DNA of 18,070 bases, from contig JNEM01010033.1 in assembly GCA_000697335.1 (NCBI GenBank), positions 1 to 18,070 on the forward strand. The letters are read 5' to 3'. The stretch comes from Conidiobolus incongruus B7586 (lineage: Eukaryota > Entomophthoromycota > Entomophthoromycetes > Entomophthorales > Conidiobolaceae). The translations under genes and the position numbers were made by a program. Position 1 is the stretch's first letter. Every line of letters starts with the position of its first letter. Positions 9,712-18,070 of the stretch are shown here, in pieces. The notes under the pieces are model-generated. The model was not told the DNA's origin. It saw nothing but the letters and a program-made list of their open reading frames with translations, and ran no database searches.

Positions 9712-10675
9712 TGATTTCAATAAATACCCTGTTCCTAAACCTATGCAAAACCCTGCACCAAAAACAAAAGCAAGCTTCACTCTCGGATCGTCACTAAATA
9801 AGAGTTAATACAAACAAACCCAATGTTAAAATGATATATTATAATACTTACAGTGACACTGAATCAAAATTATATCGATTTTGGGTTGCTCTCCTTTTTA
9901 CTTTTCTTCTTCTTGGTCTAGGAATGGAATTATTTGATTGTTCTGTTGGTTCAGGAGGTCTTATCATAGGTACTCGCTGCGTTAACTCACACTGTGTGTT
10001 AATATTATTCGTTGAGCTGCAAGGTACATTATGATCAATTTTCCTAACTATTATAGGCTCAACGCAATCATATTCAAAAAATTCATCTGAAGGATCAGTA
10101 GGGTCTTGCGGAGATTTGGCGGGTAGAAGAGGGGAGGAAGCTGGTGTCGGAGTAGCGTCGGCTAAAGAGTAAATGTCTTCTGATGGACTAGGAGGGAAGT
10201 TGGTCTTTTGAGTTCTGGTGCCATTTCTAGGAGAATAAGAAGCGACTAGTGTAGGGTTTTGGACGTCTACTTGAGTCGTAATTGAACTAGTTGATTGAAA
10301 AAGATTATTCAGACTAGCTCTTAATTGCTCAATTACTAAATTTTGGTCTTCATCCTGATTCTCAGGTATTGTACTGGGTTTTGAGGTATTTAATATTATT
10401 TTGGCTTCGATTATTTCTTTTTCAAGTTCTGATACATAGGGAGACATTTCTCCACTCGATATTTGAACCCAAGCGTCTATTGAAAGAAATTAATACCGGG
10501 TTTTTGAAATAATTTGGAACCTACCTTTGTACCAAGTAGGAGTCTGAGTACCACTAGTGACAGGGCTTTTTAGAAAGGTTACTTGAATTTCACGACCATC
10601 TTTGGAATGAGTATTGGGTTGGTTTGCTCGAAGATAGTTTGCGTTTGATTGAGAAGAGTTATTTTGTTTGTGCAT
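9679..10675 (-). CDS. hypothetical protein with C-terminal membrane anchor
   Basis: The family is not recognised. Three exons (10675-10525, 10476-9852 and 9793-9679) with introns of 48 bp (GTAGGT donor) and 58 bp (GTAAGT donor) join in frame to give 296 residues. The N-terminal 45 residues are polar, followed by PTWYKDAWVQISSGEM (about 47-61). Next comes a short acidic helix (SELEKEIIEAK), then a long Ser/Pro/Thr-rich, probably disordered part with SPLLPAKSPQDPTDPSDEFF. A basic cluster RPRRRKVKRR lies at 237-246. One hydrophobic segment, LAFVFGAGFCIGLGTGYLL (266-284), is followed by a 12-residue tail, so a tail-anchored protein facing the cytosol or nucleoplasm is inferred. The Gly-rich membrane segment could mediate helix packing. 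The start is the first Met of exon 1, 150 bp from a CCAAT box. No lesions are seen, unlike the neighbours to the left. Confidence 0.8.
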
Positions 10676-10824
10676 ATGGAGTTAATAAGATATCAAAATA
10701 GTCTAATTAACTATACTATTGTTTTTAATTTTCTAATAAAAGATTAAAAATGAAAATTGATGTGAGTTGATGGTCCCAAAGTTAAATGACATTTTTTATT
10801 GTCAATGAATCGTAAGATAGACTC

Positions 10825-10834
10825 AGCCAATCAG
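10825..10834 (+). promoter_or_regulatory. CCAAT box (NF-Y/HAP type)
   Basis: AGCCAATCAG matches the extended NF-Y/HAP consensus in its central bases. It lies 150 bp upstream of the start of the - strand membrane-anchor gene, a usual distance, inside a locally GC-richer patch. Confidence 0.5.
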
Positions 10835-11563
10835 ATCTTCCTCTCGGGACCCTTTAGCCAGTCACATTTATTCTCTTATCCCATTCCTTAATATGAATTA
10901 GATTCAAACAATGATAATTTTTAGGAAACAATTATTACAATAGATTTTAGGCAAATTCTAAACCACCAAAATATATGAGTTCTTCAAAATGATTATATTT
11001 ATTGTTTTGGAATATTTTGTATAAATTATGTAAATTGTTGAATGGTTCACTCAAGTTTTTTATAATATTTTAAATTATAATTTCACATTTTTGCTATTAT
11101 ATTTTTTGGAAATATAATATATCAAAAATTACTCTGTATTACTTTTTTGTGTGTAATTATTTGTAATTAAATATTGATAAATTTATATATTTGTGTCGAG
11201 TTTTACAACTCAAAATTATTTAGGCTGATTTTCAAGTAACTATATACTTCGAAAAATTTTAACAAATATCATTGTTATTTGATAAAATACTAAATTAGGG
11301 AATTGATACAAGATGATGGTTAAATGATTAGTTCAATAGTTGATTATATAATCGTCCTTAATAATTTTTGAGCAATGATATTTTTAATTTAAGCTATAAA
11401 TTTTTACATTAAGGAATTTTAAAGATATAATTATTGTTATATCTTTTCAAAATTCAGCTGTTTTAAAAATGTTTGAAGAGGATAAGGTGAAAAATTACTT
11501 GTTCCTAATTTGTCCCATAATATTATATTTAATAAAATTTAATATAAATTAAGTGATGACTTG

Positions 11564-11570
11564 ATTGGCT
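11564..11570 (-). promoter_or_regulatory. inverted CCAAT box near + strand gene
   Basis: ATTGGCT (AGCCAAT on the - strand) ends 34 bp before the ATG at 11605. It repeats the core of the CCAAT box that serves the opposite gene. Its closeness to the start codon makes its role uncertain. Confidence 0.35.
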
Positions 11571-11604
11571 TTATCAAATCAATCTTATCAAACTGGAATT
11601 TAAA

Positions 11605-12045
11605 ATGGATCAACAAAGATTGCAGCAGTTAAACCAAAAGAAAAATAAATTATTACACGTTTTATACAGAGAAGAAGAATATTTGAATAATTTATACGTT
11701 ACAATATATGATCGTTTACATAGGTTACAAGCTGAAGAAAGTGCTCTACTATATATGATGGAAAATGCTCGTCAAAGAGAAGCTGGTATTCTTAATGCAG
11801 CCCAAGAACATCCTTCAACCAGTAAAAATAAATTCAGACTCCCTGGTGAAGAATCTGAAGATGACGGTGAATTAGAATTAGAATATGAGGAAGACGAGGA
11901 GGAAGATGGCGAAGGTGCACTTCACCAAAATCAAGAGGAAGAAGAAGAAGAAGAAGAAGAAGAAGATGTTGACGATGATGTAGCAAGAGCTGCTCTCAAA
12001 AATCTTTTAGATTCCTATCAAGGGGATTTCCAATACCAATCTTAA
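11605..12045 (+). CDS. coiled-coil acidic protein, SNAPC5-like
   Basis: This single exon of 146 residues has no intron. Residues 1-60 form a heptad-like helix rich in Leu and Gln. The core REEEYLNNLYVTIYDRLHRL, followed by QAEESALLYMM (about 22-53), resembles the N-terminal helix of human SNAPC5 in pattern: charged EEE, then D, L, RL, EE, AL and M at matching spacing. SNAPC5 also ends in a run of Glu. Here an acidic stretch with ten consecutive Glu fills about 85-125, followed by a short conserved-looking end ARAALKNLLDSYQGDF. SNAPC5 is the smallest subunit of the snRNA-activating complex that drives snRNA promoters for RNA polymerases II and III. The likeness is recalled, not computed, and coiled coils are easily matched by chance, so the family call is tentative. 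The gene itself is well supported: clean frame, no lesions, TAA stop. Confidence 0.7.
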   Translation: MDQQRLQQLNQKKNKLLHVLYREEEYLNNLYVTIYDRLHRLQAEESALLYMMENARQREAGILNAAQEHPSTSKNKFRLPGEESEDDGELELEYEEDEEEDGEGALHQNQEEEEEEEEEEDVDDDVARAALKNLLDSYQGDFQYQS

Positions 12046-12553
12046 AGTCACTAACAATTATATTTTCATTTATTTCTCTTCATTTCGCCTTTTTTTTGAA
12101 TTATAATAATATGTATAATAACTATCCTAGTTTATAATTCAATATTATTTTATTAAGATGTTTTATTATTCTGACTGTTTTTAATATTAAAATTCTAAAT
12201 TTAATTTCATTATTTTCTCTATGAAATATGGCTGTCATTCAATTATGTATTAGTGTAATTTACAGTTAATTTATTATAATTTTTCTATCTCAACTCATAC
12301 CTAATATCACAGTAAAGATCAGCTAAATCATATTAATAAACAACATTAACGAATGATCCAGCCAACTATTTTCTGGAATTTAGTTCATATTTATATTTTA
12401 AATACTGATATTATATTGTTAGAATTGTGCTGAATTTTGATTAAAAGATTTTAGTTTGATTCGCCATTAAGAATAAAAAATAAACGCAAAATTGTAGAAT
12501 ATAATATAATATTAATTATAAAATTGGATCGTTTTATGTAAGAAAATAAGTCA
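12046..12553. other. shared 3' region of convergent genes
   Basis: These 508 bp lie between the stop codons of the + strand SNAPC5-like gene and the - strand VMA5 gene. They should hold both polyadenylation sites; AATAAA-like strings are too common here to choose one. No other gene is seen. Confidence 0.6.
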
Positions 12554-14205
12554 TTATTGTGATTGTAGTTCACCATTCCAGGTGTAAGTGAAGCGAACAT
12601 AAGGAACGTAATCAGTATCTTCAGCAAAAGCAATTCCAATGTTTTCTTCGTTTCCATCTCTCTCTTCATTTCCTTTACCAGATTTACTTCCACCTAAGTG
12701 ACCATATTTATCAAGTAAAGCTTTAGCTAACTTGGATTCTTGGTGGACCTAGGATGAATTGTTAAATTACATCAATTTATAAGTATATATACACTAATTA
12801 CTTTAACAATAGAAGCAACATAGTTTGAAGGAAGACCATAACGTAGGACTGATTCATTAATTACTCGAATAATTTTAATGTGAATTAAACAAGATACAGC
12901 GTCACTAAAGCTAGTTTGACACCATTGGACGAGTGATTTCTATAAAACAATATAAATGATCATATGATAGGAATAATAATATGGAATAAATTACCCATAA
13001 CTCTTGTTCTGTAGCAGCAACTCTTTCAAGTTCTTTTCTTTCTTCTTCCATTTGAGTTTCGCTATATTGGAAATCTCTAACAATAAATCTATATACGAGT
13101 AACTTAATTAATTGTTTGATTACGCTTAATCAAAAATGTACCTATTCTCCCTACAAGCATTACTAAATGAATCTAATGCTCTCTTAAATAAGTGAACAGA
13201 GAATAAACCATATTCATTATCTTCAGCAATTTTTCTATATAAGTATTAATGGATATGTAAAATATGTTTATAATGAATAATAATGTACTTAGCAGATCTG
13301 GGAACAACCATTTCAGCTAATCTTTCATAACTATTTTCCCAGTCTTGATAGTTGTTTCTATTGAAAATTGATCAATAAATCAATGCTCAAGTGATATAAG
13401 AATATAAAATACTTTGGTACGGCAACAAATACAGTTGTTAAATATTCTGAGTCTTGGATGCAGTGCTCTTTTTGAACGATATCGTTTAAATTTCTAACCG
13501 ATAAGTTACCACTATGAATAAAAAAATTAGTAAACTGATCATAGAAAAAAAATACACAATTAAGATTACTGTTGTTTTCTATTTAAACTAGTCAAGCTAT
13601 TTTTGATAGCGGTATATTGGGTTGATTTGGATTTTAAAGTAGAATCCAAAGTAGTCATTTCCTGATTAAAATTATTATTAATATTAATCCTTATATATAA
13701 ACATAATTTAAATTACTTGAATAATCATATCGGTAACTTCTCTAAGAGATTTATCAGTTCTATATTTCATACTATTCCAGCTGAAACTCTTTATATAGTC
13801 GTCGAATTTCTCTATAAATTGAATTAATAATTTAAATTTTTATGAAAAATATAATTACTTACTGTTATTAACTAATAAACTAGTTTGTAAAGTATCTGGA
13901 TCATTTTGTAAAGTAGATTTCAAAGTGTCAATTAACTTATTAACTAGCTGCTCGTATAATTGGTCCAGTTTGACTAATTCATCGCTCAATAACATCAAAG
14001 TATCCAAATTACCAAACTAATTTCTAATTAATAATAAATTTATTTAGTTGATGAAAATTAAATTTACTTTTAATTCAGGTAATTCCACTTCAGTCATAGA
14101 CTGGGCAGCTTTCACATCTGCGCTACCGACGATATTAGATAATTCAAAATAGCTATCTTTAGGATTTGATTTTCCTGGAATTGATAAAAACCAAAATAAT
14201 GACAT
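12554..14205 (-). CDS. VMA5: V-type proton ATPase subunit C
   Basis: Subunit C is part of the stator linking the V1 and Vo sectors of the vacuolar proton pump. Its release is used in reversible disassembly when glucose is low. Ten exons (14205-14068, 14016-13863, 13811-13717, 13661-13570, 13511-13413, 13357-13289, 13234-13142, 13088-12995, 12939-12802 and 12748-12554) join in frame to give 388 residues; yeast Vma5 has 392. The nine introns are 51-58 bp, all GTA...AG. Family motifs run in order: FWFLSIPGKSNP (4-15), FGNLDTLMLLSDELVKLD (about 47-64), a foot-head region with GNLSVRNL after 'NRKQQ', then KIAEDNEYGLFSVHLFKR, NRFIVRDFQY and VINESVLRYGLPSNY, ending with YVPYVRFTYTWNGE. The start Met precedes the conserved FWF motif and is the only choice in this exon. 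No lesions are seen. An insert with SKSGKGNEERDGNEEN sits close to the C-terminus. Confidence 0.96.
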
Positions 14206-15309
14206 CGTTTAATATAAATTCAATACTAATATTATTAATAATAGCTTTGAATATCCATGTTATTCAATATTCATAAAATAATAACTTGTATTACATCATT
14301 TTGTGGGACTGAATTTAAATTAGATGTTAATCATTTAATATTAGGATATTCTGATAAAATTTCAATATGAATTATATTGATATTCAATTATCTGATTATA
14401 TAACCTAATTAAGTGAAATAATTTCATTATTTATTATATTTTTATAAATTGATCATAATAATACCTGATAAACTATATATTATTATTTATGAAAATATAA
14501 AATGTTTTATACATTAAAACAATTATTTCATCACTGATTTTTCAGATTAAAATATCAAATTTTAGATTTTTAATTGATATTATATAAGTGATACATTAAT
14601 TACTCCTTATTAAGCCATTTCAATTTTCGATAAAATAATAAAGTTGATGAAACAATATGAGAAATTGGATAATATAAATTTTTTAAAATTTTAAATAATT
14701 TCAAAACATTTATAGTATGTACTAATTTGTTGTGAAGTTAATATGATTGATGATTTTAAACCAATCAATAAACAGTATATATTTTATATGTTTAGCAGAA
14801 ACATATGTATATATTTGATAACTAAAAACATTCAAAAGAAAATAAACTGATGAATTACAAAAATCATATTTAATAGAATTTATTGATGAAAAATATAATC
14901 AATAATTTTTTTAAATATATATATATATATTATATTGTTATGTCTTTATATAATCCAATTAAGAGTATCAATATTATTATAAACCTATATTACAATGGTT
15001 ATATAGCTATGATTATTTTATGGAAATGGGTTTTATTGTTTCAATTTATATTATTGTAAAATTGGAATAATTTATATAGGTATGAAGTTACATTAATTTC
15101 ATTGCCAGTATCCAATTTAAAGAATCATTATTGAATGATAATTAATTAAGAAAAATTCTTTGATGAAAATTTCATATTCTGAAAGTTTTTAATTTTATAT
15201 TAAAAATATAAGATTGCAATTAGATTAATTATATGCAAGGAATTTCAGTTATATAATATAATGATTTATATTTATAGTCAAATAAATTCAAAACTTCAAA
15301 ATATTACCA
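14206..15309. other. AT-rich region upstream of VMA5
   Basis: About 1.1 kb with very few G or C bases. No gene is seen. An (AT)n tract lies near 14914-14930. The VMA5 promoter must be in the right-hand side of the gene here, but I cannot identify an element. Confidence 0.5.
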
Positions 15310-15311
15310 TA

Positions 15312-16583
15312 GAATTAAAGAAATGGGAAATTTTTTAATTTTTGATTTTTCAAACATATTATTAGTTTCAAATAAGCAAATATATACAAAACAAATAGGA
15401 AAATAAATAGTTTTAAATTATATATATATATATATACATAATAATTTTTTGATTAAAAAATTAATTTTTTAAAATTAGTTGTTTAATTTAATCATGCTTA
15501 AACTAAATAATAACTATCAAAAGTTTTTTATTTTAATATCAATAAAACTTAACCACAAACCCTCTAAAATCATTTAAAATTTACAAACAGCTTTTGGTAA
15601 TAAAATATTATTTAAATTAACAATTTATTACTAGGTAAATTACTTTAAAGTTAAGAGAGAAACTACTTAAAACCTGTTAAAATCTAGAAGATTAATTTTA
15701 ACTATTACTCTTTTAATTATTAATAAAGTAAAAAATTATATTGAAAAGCACTTTTTTATTTCAGTTAAAAAACTATCAAGACACTTTAATATTAGTTACA
15801 TAAGTATTTTATATATATTAAAGTTTAAATTAAAATTAATTAGTAAAAATATAAAATAAATACCTTATAATTTAATTAAAGCTTAAAAAAAAGTTAGAAT
15901 AGCTATTATTAAACAAAACTTACTAAGGTATAACTAGAAACTAAAGCTTATACAATAAACTATTACAATTAATGAATTTTAAATTCTTTTATATAATCCT
16001 TTACTAAAACATAAATCAAAGTGTTGGATTAAGCTAAATTAACCCTTTTTACAAATTCCTTTAAATAAACATTTTATTAATAAGTGAATATTAATTGTGG
16101 TAATAGATTATAATAACATATATTATTCTTATTTAGTTTTTAAAAGAAAATTTATTAATAGTAAACTTTATATTTCTTTTTTAAATAAAATTATTTCTAA
16201 TTGATATTTTCAATATATTTTAAGAAAACTTATTATTTTACATAATAATTACAAAATACATAAATGTAAAATTATAAAAAACTTTCTAATTAAAAATAAC
16301 TGGAAAAAACTACCACATCTAGTATATTCTTTAGATTATAACCTATGTGATTATAATTGTTTTAAGCAATTAAAAAACTAGCTTACAGGAAAGAAAATTT
16401 CTATAGGAAAATTTAATTGGTTTGTAAAATATTAAATTTCAGTCTTTAATAAAAAAAACTATTTTTTAGGTGTTAGATCTTTACTGAAAATATAGTAAAA
16501 AGTTATTAGAAATAAAAGAAATTATTAATTTTATATTATATATTTATTTTTTTTCAATTGCAAAAAATTCCTATTATTTAAAT
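15312..16583 (+). mobile_element. mariner transposon relic, copy B (full length)
   Basis: This 1,272-bp element is flanked by TA on both sides (15310-15311 and 16584-16585). Its left end, with GAAATGGGAAATTTTTT at about 15319, is the imperfect inverse of its right end, where AAAAAATTCCTATTATTT lies at 16563-16580, so terminal inverted repeats of roughly 30 bp remain. The length suits mariner. It carries the dead transposase described separately. Two simple TA tracts lie inside (about 15418-15436). The first half matches copy A at 1-628 in reverse orientation. Confidence 0.85.
15746..16528 (+). pseudogene. dead mariner transposase (DD34D type)
   Basis: The cut-and-paste transposase is readable in pieces on the + strand. 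A helix-turn-helix reads VKKLSRHFNIS then ILYILKFKL (about 15765-15830), followed by IPYNLIKA. In the catalytic part the block ILHNNYKIHKCK (His codon 16241) stands for the usual HDNA..H motif. The block LPHLVYSLDYNLCDYNCFKQ follows, then LTGKKF and a C-terminal GVRSLL...KVIRNKRNY like the mariner end. Counting residues from the HNN position to the Asp of CDY leaves exactly 34 between, the mariner DD34D spacing. The second catalytic Asp is Asn here (a G-to-A change), and many stops, several at expected Gln codons, show the gene is not functional. The first catalytic Asp block could not be placed securely. Confidence 0.8.
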
Positions 16584-16585
16584 TA

Positions 16586-17151
16586 CAAAGTAATATTATT
16601 ATATATGTTGATTAAATAAATTTGTAATAATATTAATTATAATTTAATTAATAATATATATATATAGATATATATATGATTTGTATTACTAAATATTACA
16701 TCAGTATATATTGAATATATATTATCAAGAATCAGGATATATAAATAAATATTATATTTTTATAGTTTTTATTATAATAGAAATTATTTTTGTTTTATCA
16801 TAATATATATTTTGATATTAAAATTTTTATACTATATAAATCTTTTGAGGTTATTTATCAAATATTGAATATCTATATTATTAATAACTAAAATACTGAT
16901 ATTTTTATTAAATATTTAACCAATATATAAATTTTAAACAATAATATATTTAATGATATAAATATAAATTTTATATTTCCATCATTATAGAATTTTTTTA
17001 TAATTAATAAAATTAAATATTATTTAATATTTTAATTAATAATTTTTGAATCTTATAATAATATTCTTTAATAAAAATAATAAACTTATTATATTATCAA
17101 TTTAAATTCATTTTTAACTTAAATTTCAAAGATATAAAATTTTATTTGATA
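16586..17151. other. AT-rich spacer between mariner and LTR element
   Basis: This region is almost pure A and T, with an interrupted (AT)n tract near 16652-16678. No coding or RNA gene is seen. Confidence 0.6.
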
Positions 17152-17156
17152 ATAAC

Positions 17157-17556
17157 TGTAAGCATAGTGGTAGTTAAACTAATATAGTGTAGAGGAAGAC
17201 TTAATATAAAAGTAGTGTGGTGCAGAACATGGTAATATAATGTGGCTGTAGTGTGCAAGTGTAAACAAAGTTTAATTAAGCTTTGAACTAGGATGAGTCA
17301 CTAATATATTAAGATTTATATTAGGTAGTGCCAATATCCTACAATATTGATAGAATATAGTCTCAATCTTAGAAATAGTGTAAAAGTAAAAAATAGTAAG
17401 AATTGAGAGGAAAAAAGAGGAACCTAGTTTATTAGATAATTTAATACTATTTATACAATTAATTTAACTACATAAGTATAAATTAATTGTATAATTTATA
17501 GTTAATTGGATTATATGAAAGTGTATATAAGAATTTAAAGAACTAGTCTCTTAACA
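17157..17556 (-). repeat. 3' LTR of Ty3/gypsy chromovirus
   Basis: A 400-bp long terminal repeat reads 5'-TGTTAAGAGAC...GCTTACA-3' on the - strand, with the TG...CA ends of retroviral-type LTRs. A purine tract (AGGGGAG) abuts its 5' edge at 17557-17563, as expected for a plus-strand priming site next to a 3' LTR. The five bases ATAAC at 17152-17156 are the probable target duplication; the partner lies outside the window. It is locally richer in G than the surrounding DNA. Confidence 0.8.
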
Positions 17557-18070
17557 CTCCCCTAGTAAATCTCTTAGAGGAGACACACTCCTTAATTTTT
17601 TGCAAATAGGTATAGTAGGCTAAGGTATTCTTAATATTTTCTAGAGGTTCCCATGTAGCTTCTTTAATAGGATAACCCATCCATTTTACATAAAAATAAA
17701 GCTTATTCCTAATAGATTTAGACTTAATTATGTAATCAATATAGTATTCTTCTTCTCCATCTTGATTAATAATTAGGTCTAGTTTTGGGGTTTTTAATCA
17801 ATTAGGAAAAGTGTCAAAATCTTCAAAGTATGGTTTAACTTTGGATATGTGAAAGGTAGGGTTGATCCTCAAAGTTGGAGGTAATTCCAAGGTAATATTT
17901 TCAAAATTTGAATCAATAGATTAAATTTTATAGGGACCATAATATAATGGTAAGTATTTGGGATTTAAGCCAGATTTAAGTAGGGTAGGTTTAAGGGCAG
18001 ATTGTTCTAAGTATACAAACATACCAGTTTCATATTTAGGAGGGTTTCTAGATAACTTTGAGTATTGTTG
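17557..18070 (-). mobile_element. Ty3/gypsy chromovirus, C-terminal integrase and chromodomain (fossil)
   Basis: This is the 3' end of an LTR retrotransposon of the chromovirus branch; the remainder runs off the right edge. Read on the - strand, the integrase C-terminal region shows the family pattern LPPTLRINPTFHISKVKPYF (about 17890-17830). A chromodomain follows with YYIDYI, LYFYVKWMGYP and ATWEPLENI (about 17760-17625); this reader module in chromoviruses directs insertion to marked chromatin. Coding extends to the edge of the LTR. The visible part is broken, with a few breaks, and looks moderately old. Confidence 0.85.

Larger units (their letters stand above)
10676..11604. other. divergent promoter region
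   Basis: This 929-bp region separates two genes transcribed away from each other. The part next to the - strand gene (about 10760-10880) is less AT-rich and holds a CCAAT box. The + strand gene has an inverted CCAAT box just before its start. No RNA gene or further coding sequence is seen in the rest. Confidence 0.6.

Noticed and set aside
9831-10034. + strand open frame with a hydrophobic stretch
   Set aside because: It is antisense to the long exon of the membrane-anchor gene, whose introns join well on the other strand.
10490-10675. Separate 61-residue gene
   Set aside because: It is exon 1 of the membrane-anchor gene plus reading into the 48-bp intron; the splice joins in frame.
12451-12693. 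- strand open frame of 80 codons
   Set aside because: It overlaps the last VMA5 exon in another frame.
1-18070. CRISPR array, tRNA or rRNA genes, bacterial operon features
   Set aside because: No regular spaced repeats, cloverleaf-like sequence or rRNA motifs were seen, and gene structure is clearly eukaryotic.

Overview
The window looks like a stretch of a fungal nuclear genome. Intergenic DNA is extremely A+T-rich. Genes are cut by many tiny GT-AG introns of about 46 to 62 bp. The two clearest genes, GMP synthase and V-ATPase subunit C, match the fungal forms in length and motifs. The lineage cannot be fixed from sequence alone; an AT-rich, early-diverging (zygomycete-grade) or Taphrinomycotina-like fungus would fit. 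The nuclear code is standard: both well-conserved genes use TGG for Trp and end in TAA.

Layout, left to right. 1-628 is half of a mariner transposon relic, cut by the window edge. 1040-2801 (-) is intact GUA1 (GMP synthase, 4 exons). 4126-9711 is a block of damaged or doubtful genes: a 12-exon Ku70-like gene (-), a SURP-domain splicing-type gene (-), an unrecognised gene remnant (-) and another on the + strand. 9679-10675 (-) is an apparently intact three-exon gene for a 296-residue protein with one C-terminal membrane segment. 11605-12045 (+) encodes a coiled-coil, acidic-tailed protein that resembles the snRNA-activating complex subunit SNAPC5. 12554-14205 (-) is intact VMA5 (V-ATPase subunit C, 10 exons). 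15312-16583 is a second mariner copy, full length and in the opposite orientation to the first. 17157-18070 is the 3' LTR and integrase-chromodomain end of a broken Ty3/gypsy chromovirus (-).

The genes do not form a pathway; this is an ordinary eukaryotic mix (purine synthesis, organelle acidification, DNA repair, splicing, probable snRNA transcription). The most interesting signal is the decayed block. Breaks in it fall mostly where Trp or Gln is expected and would be explained by C-to-T / G-to-A change, the same trend seen in the mariner relics, while the housekeeping genes on either side are clean. If the Ku70 call and its loss are real, this organism may lack classical non-homologous end joining, unless another Ku70 copy exists elsewhere.
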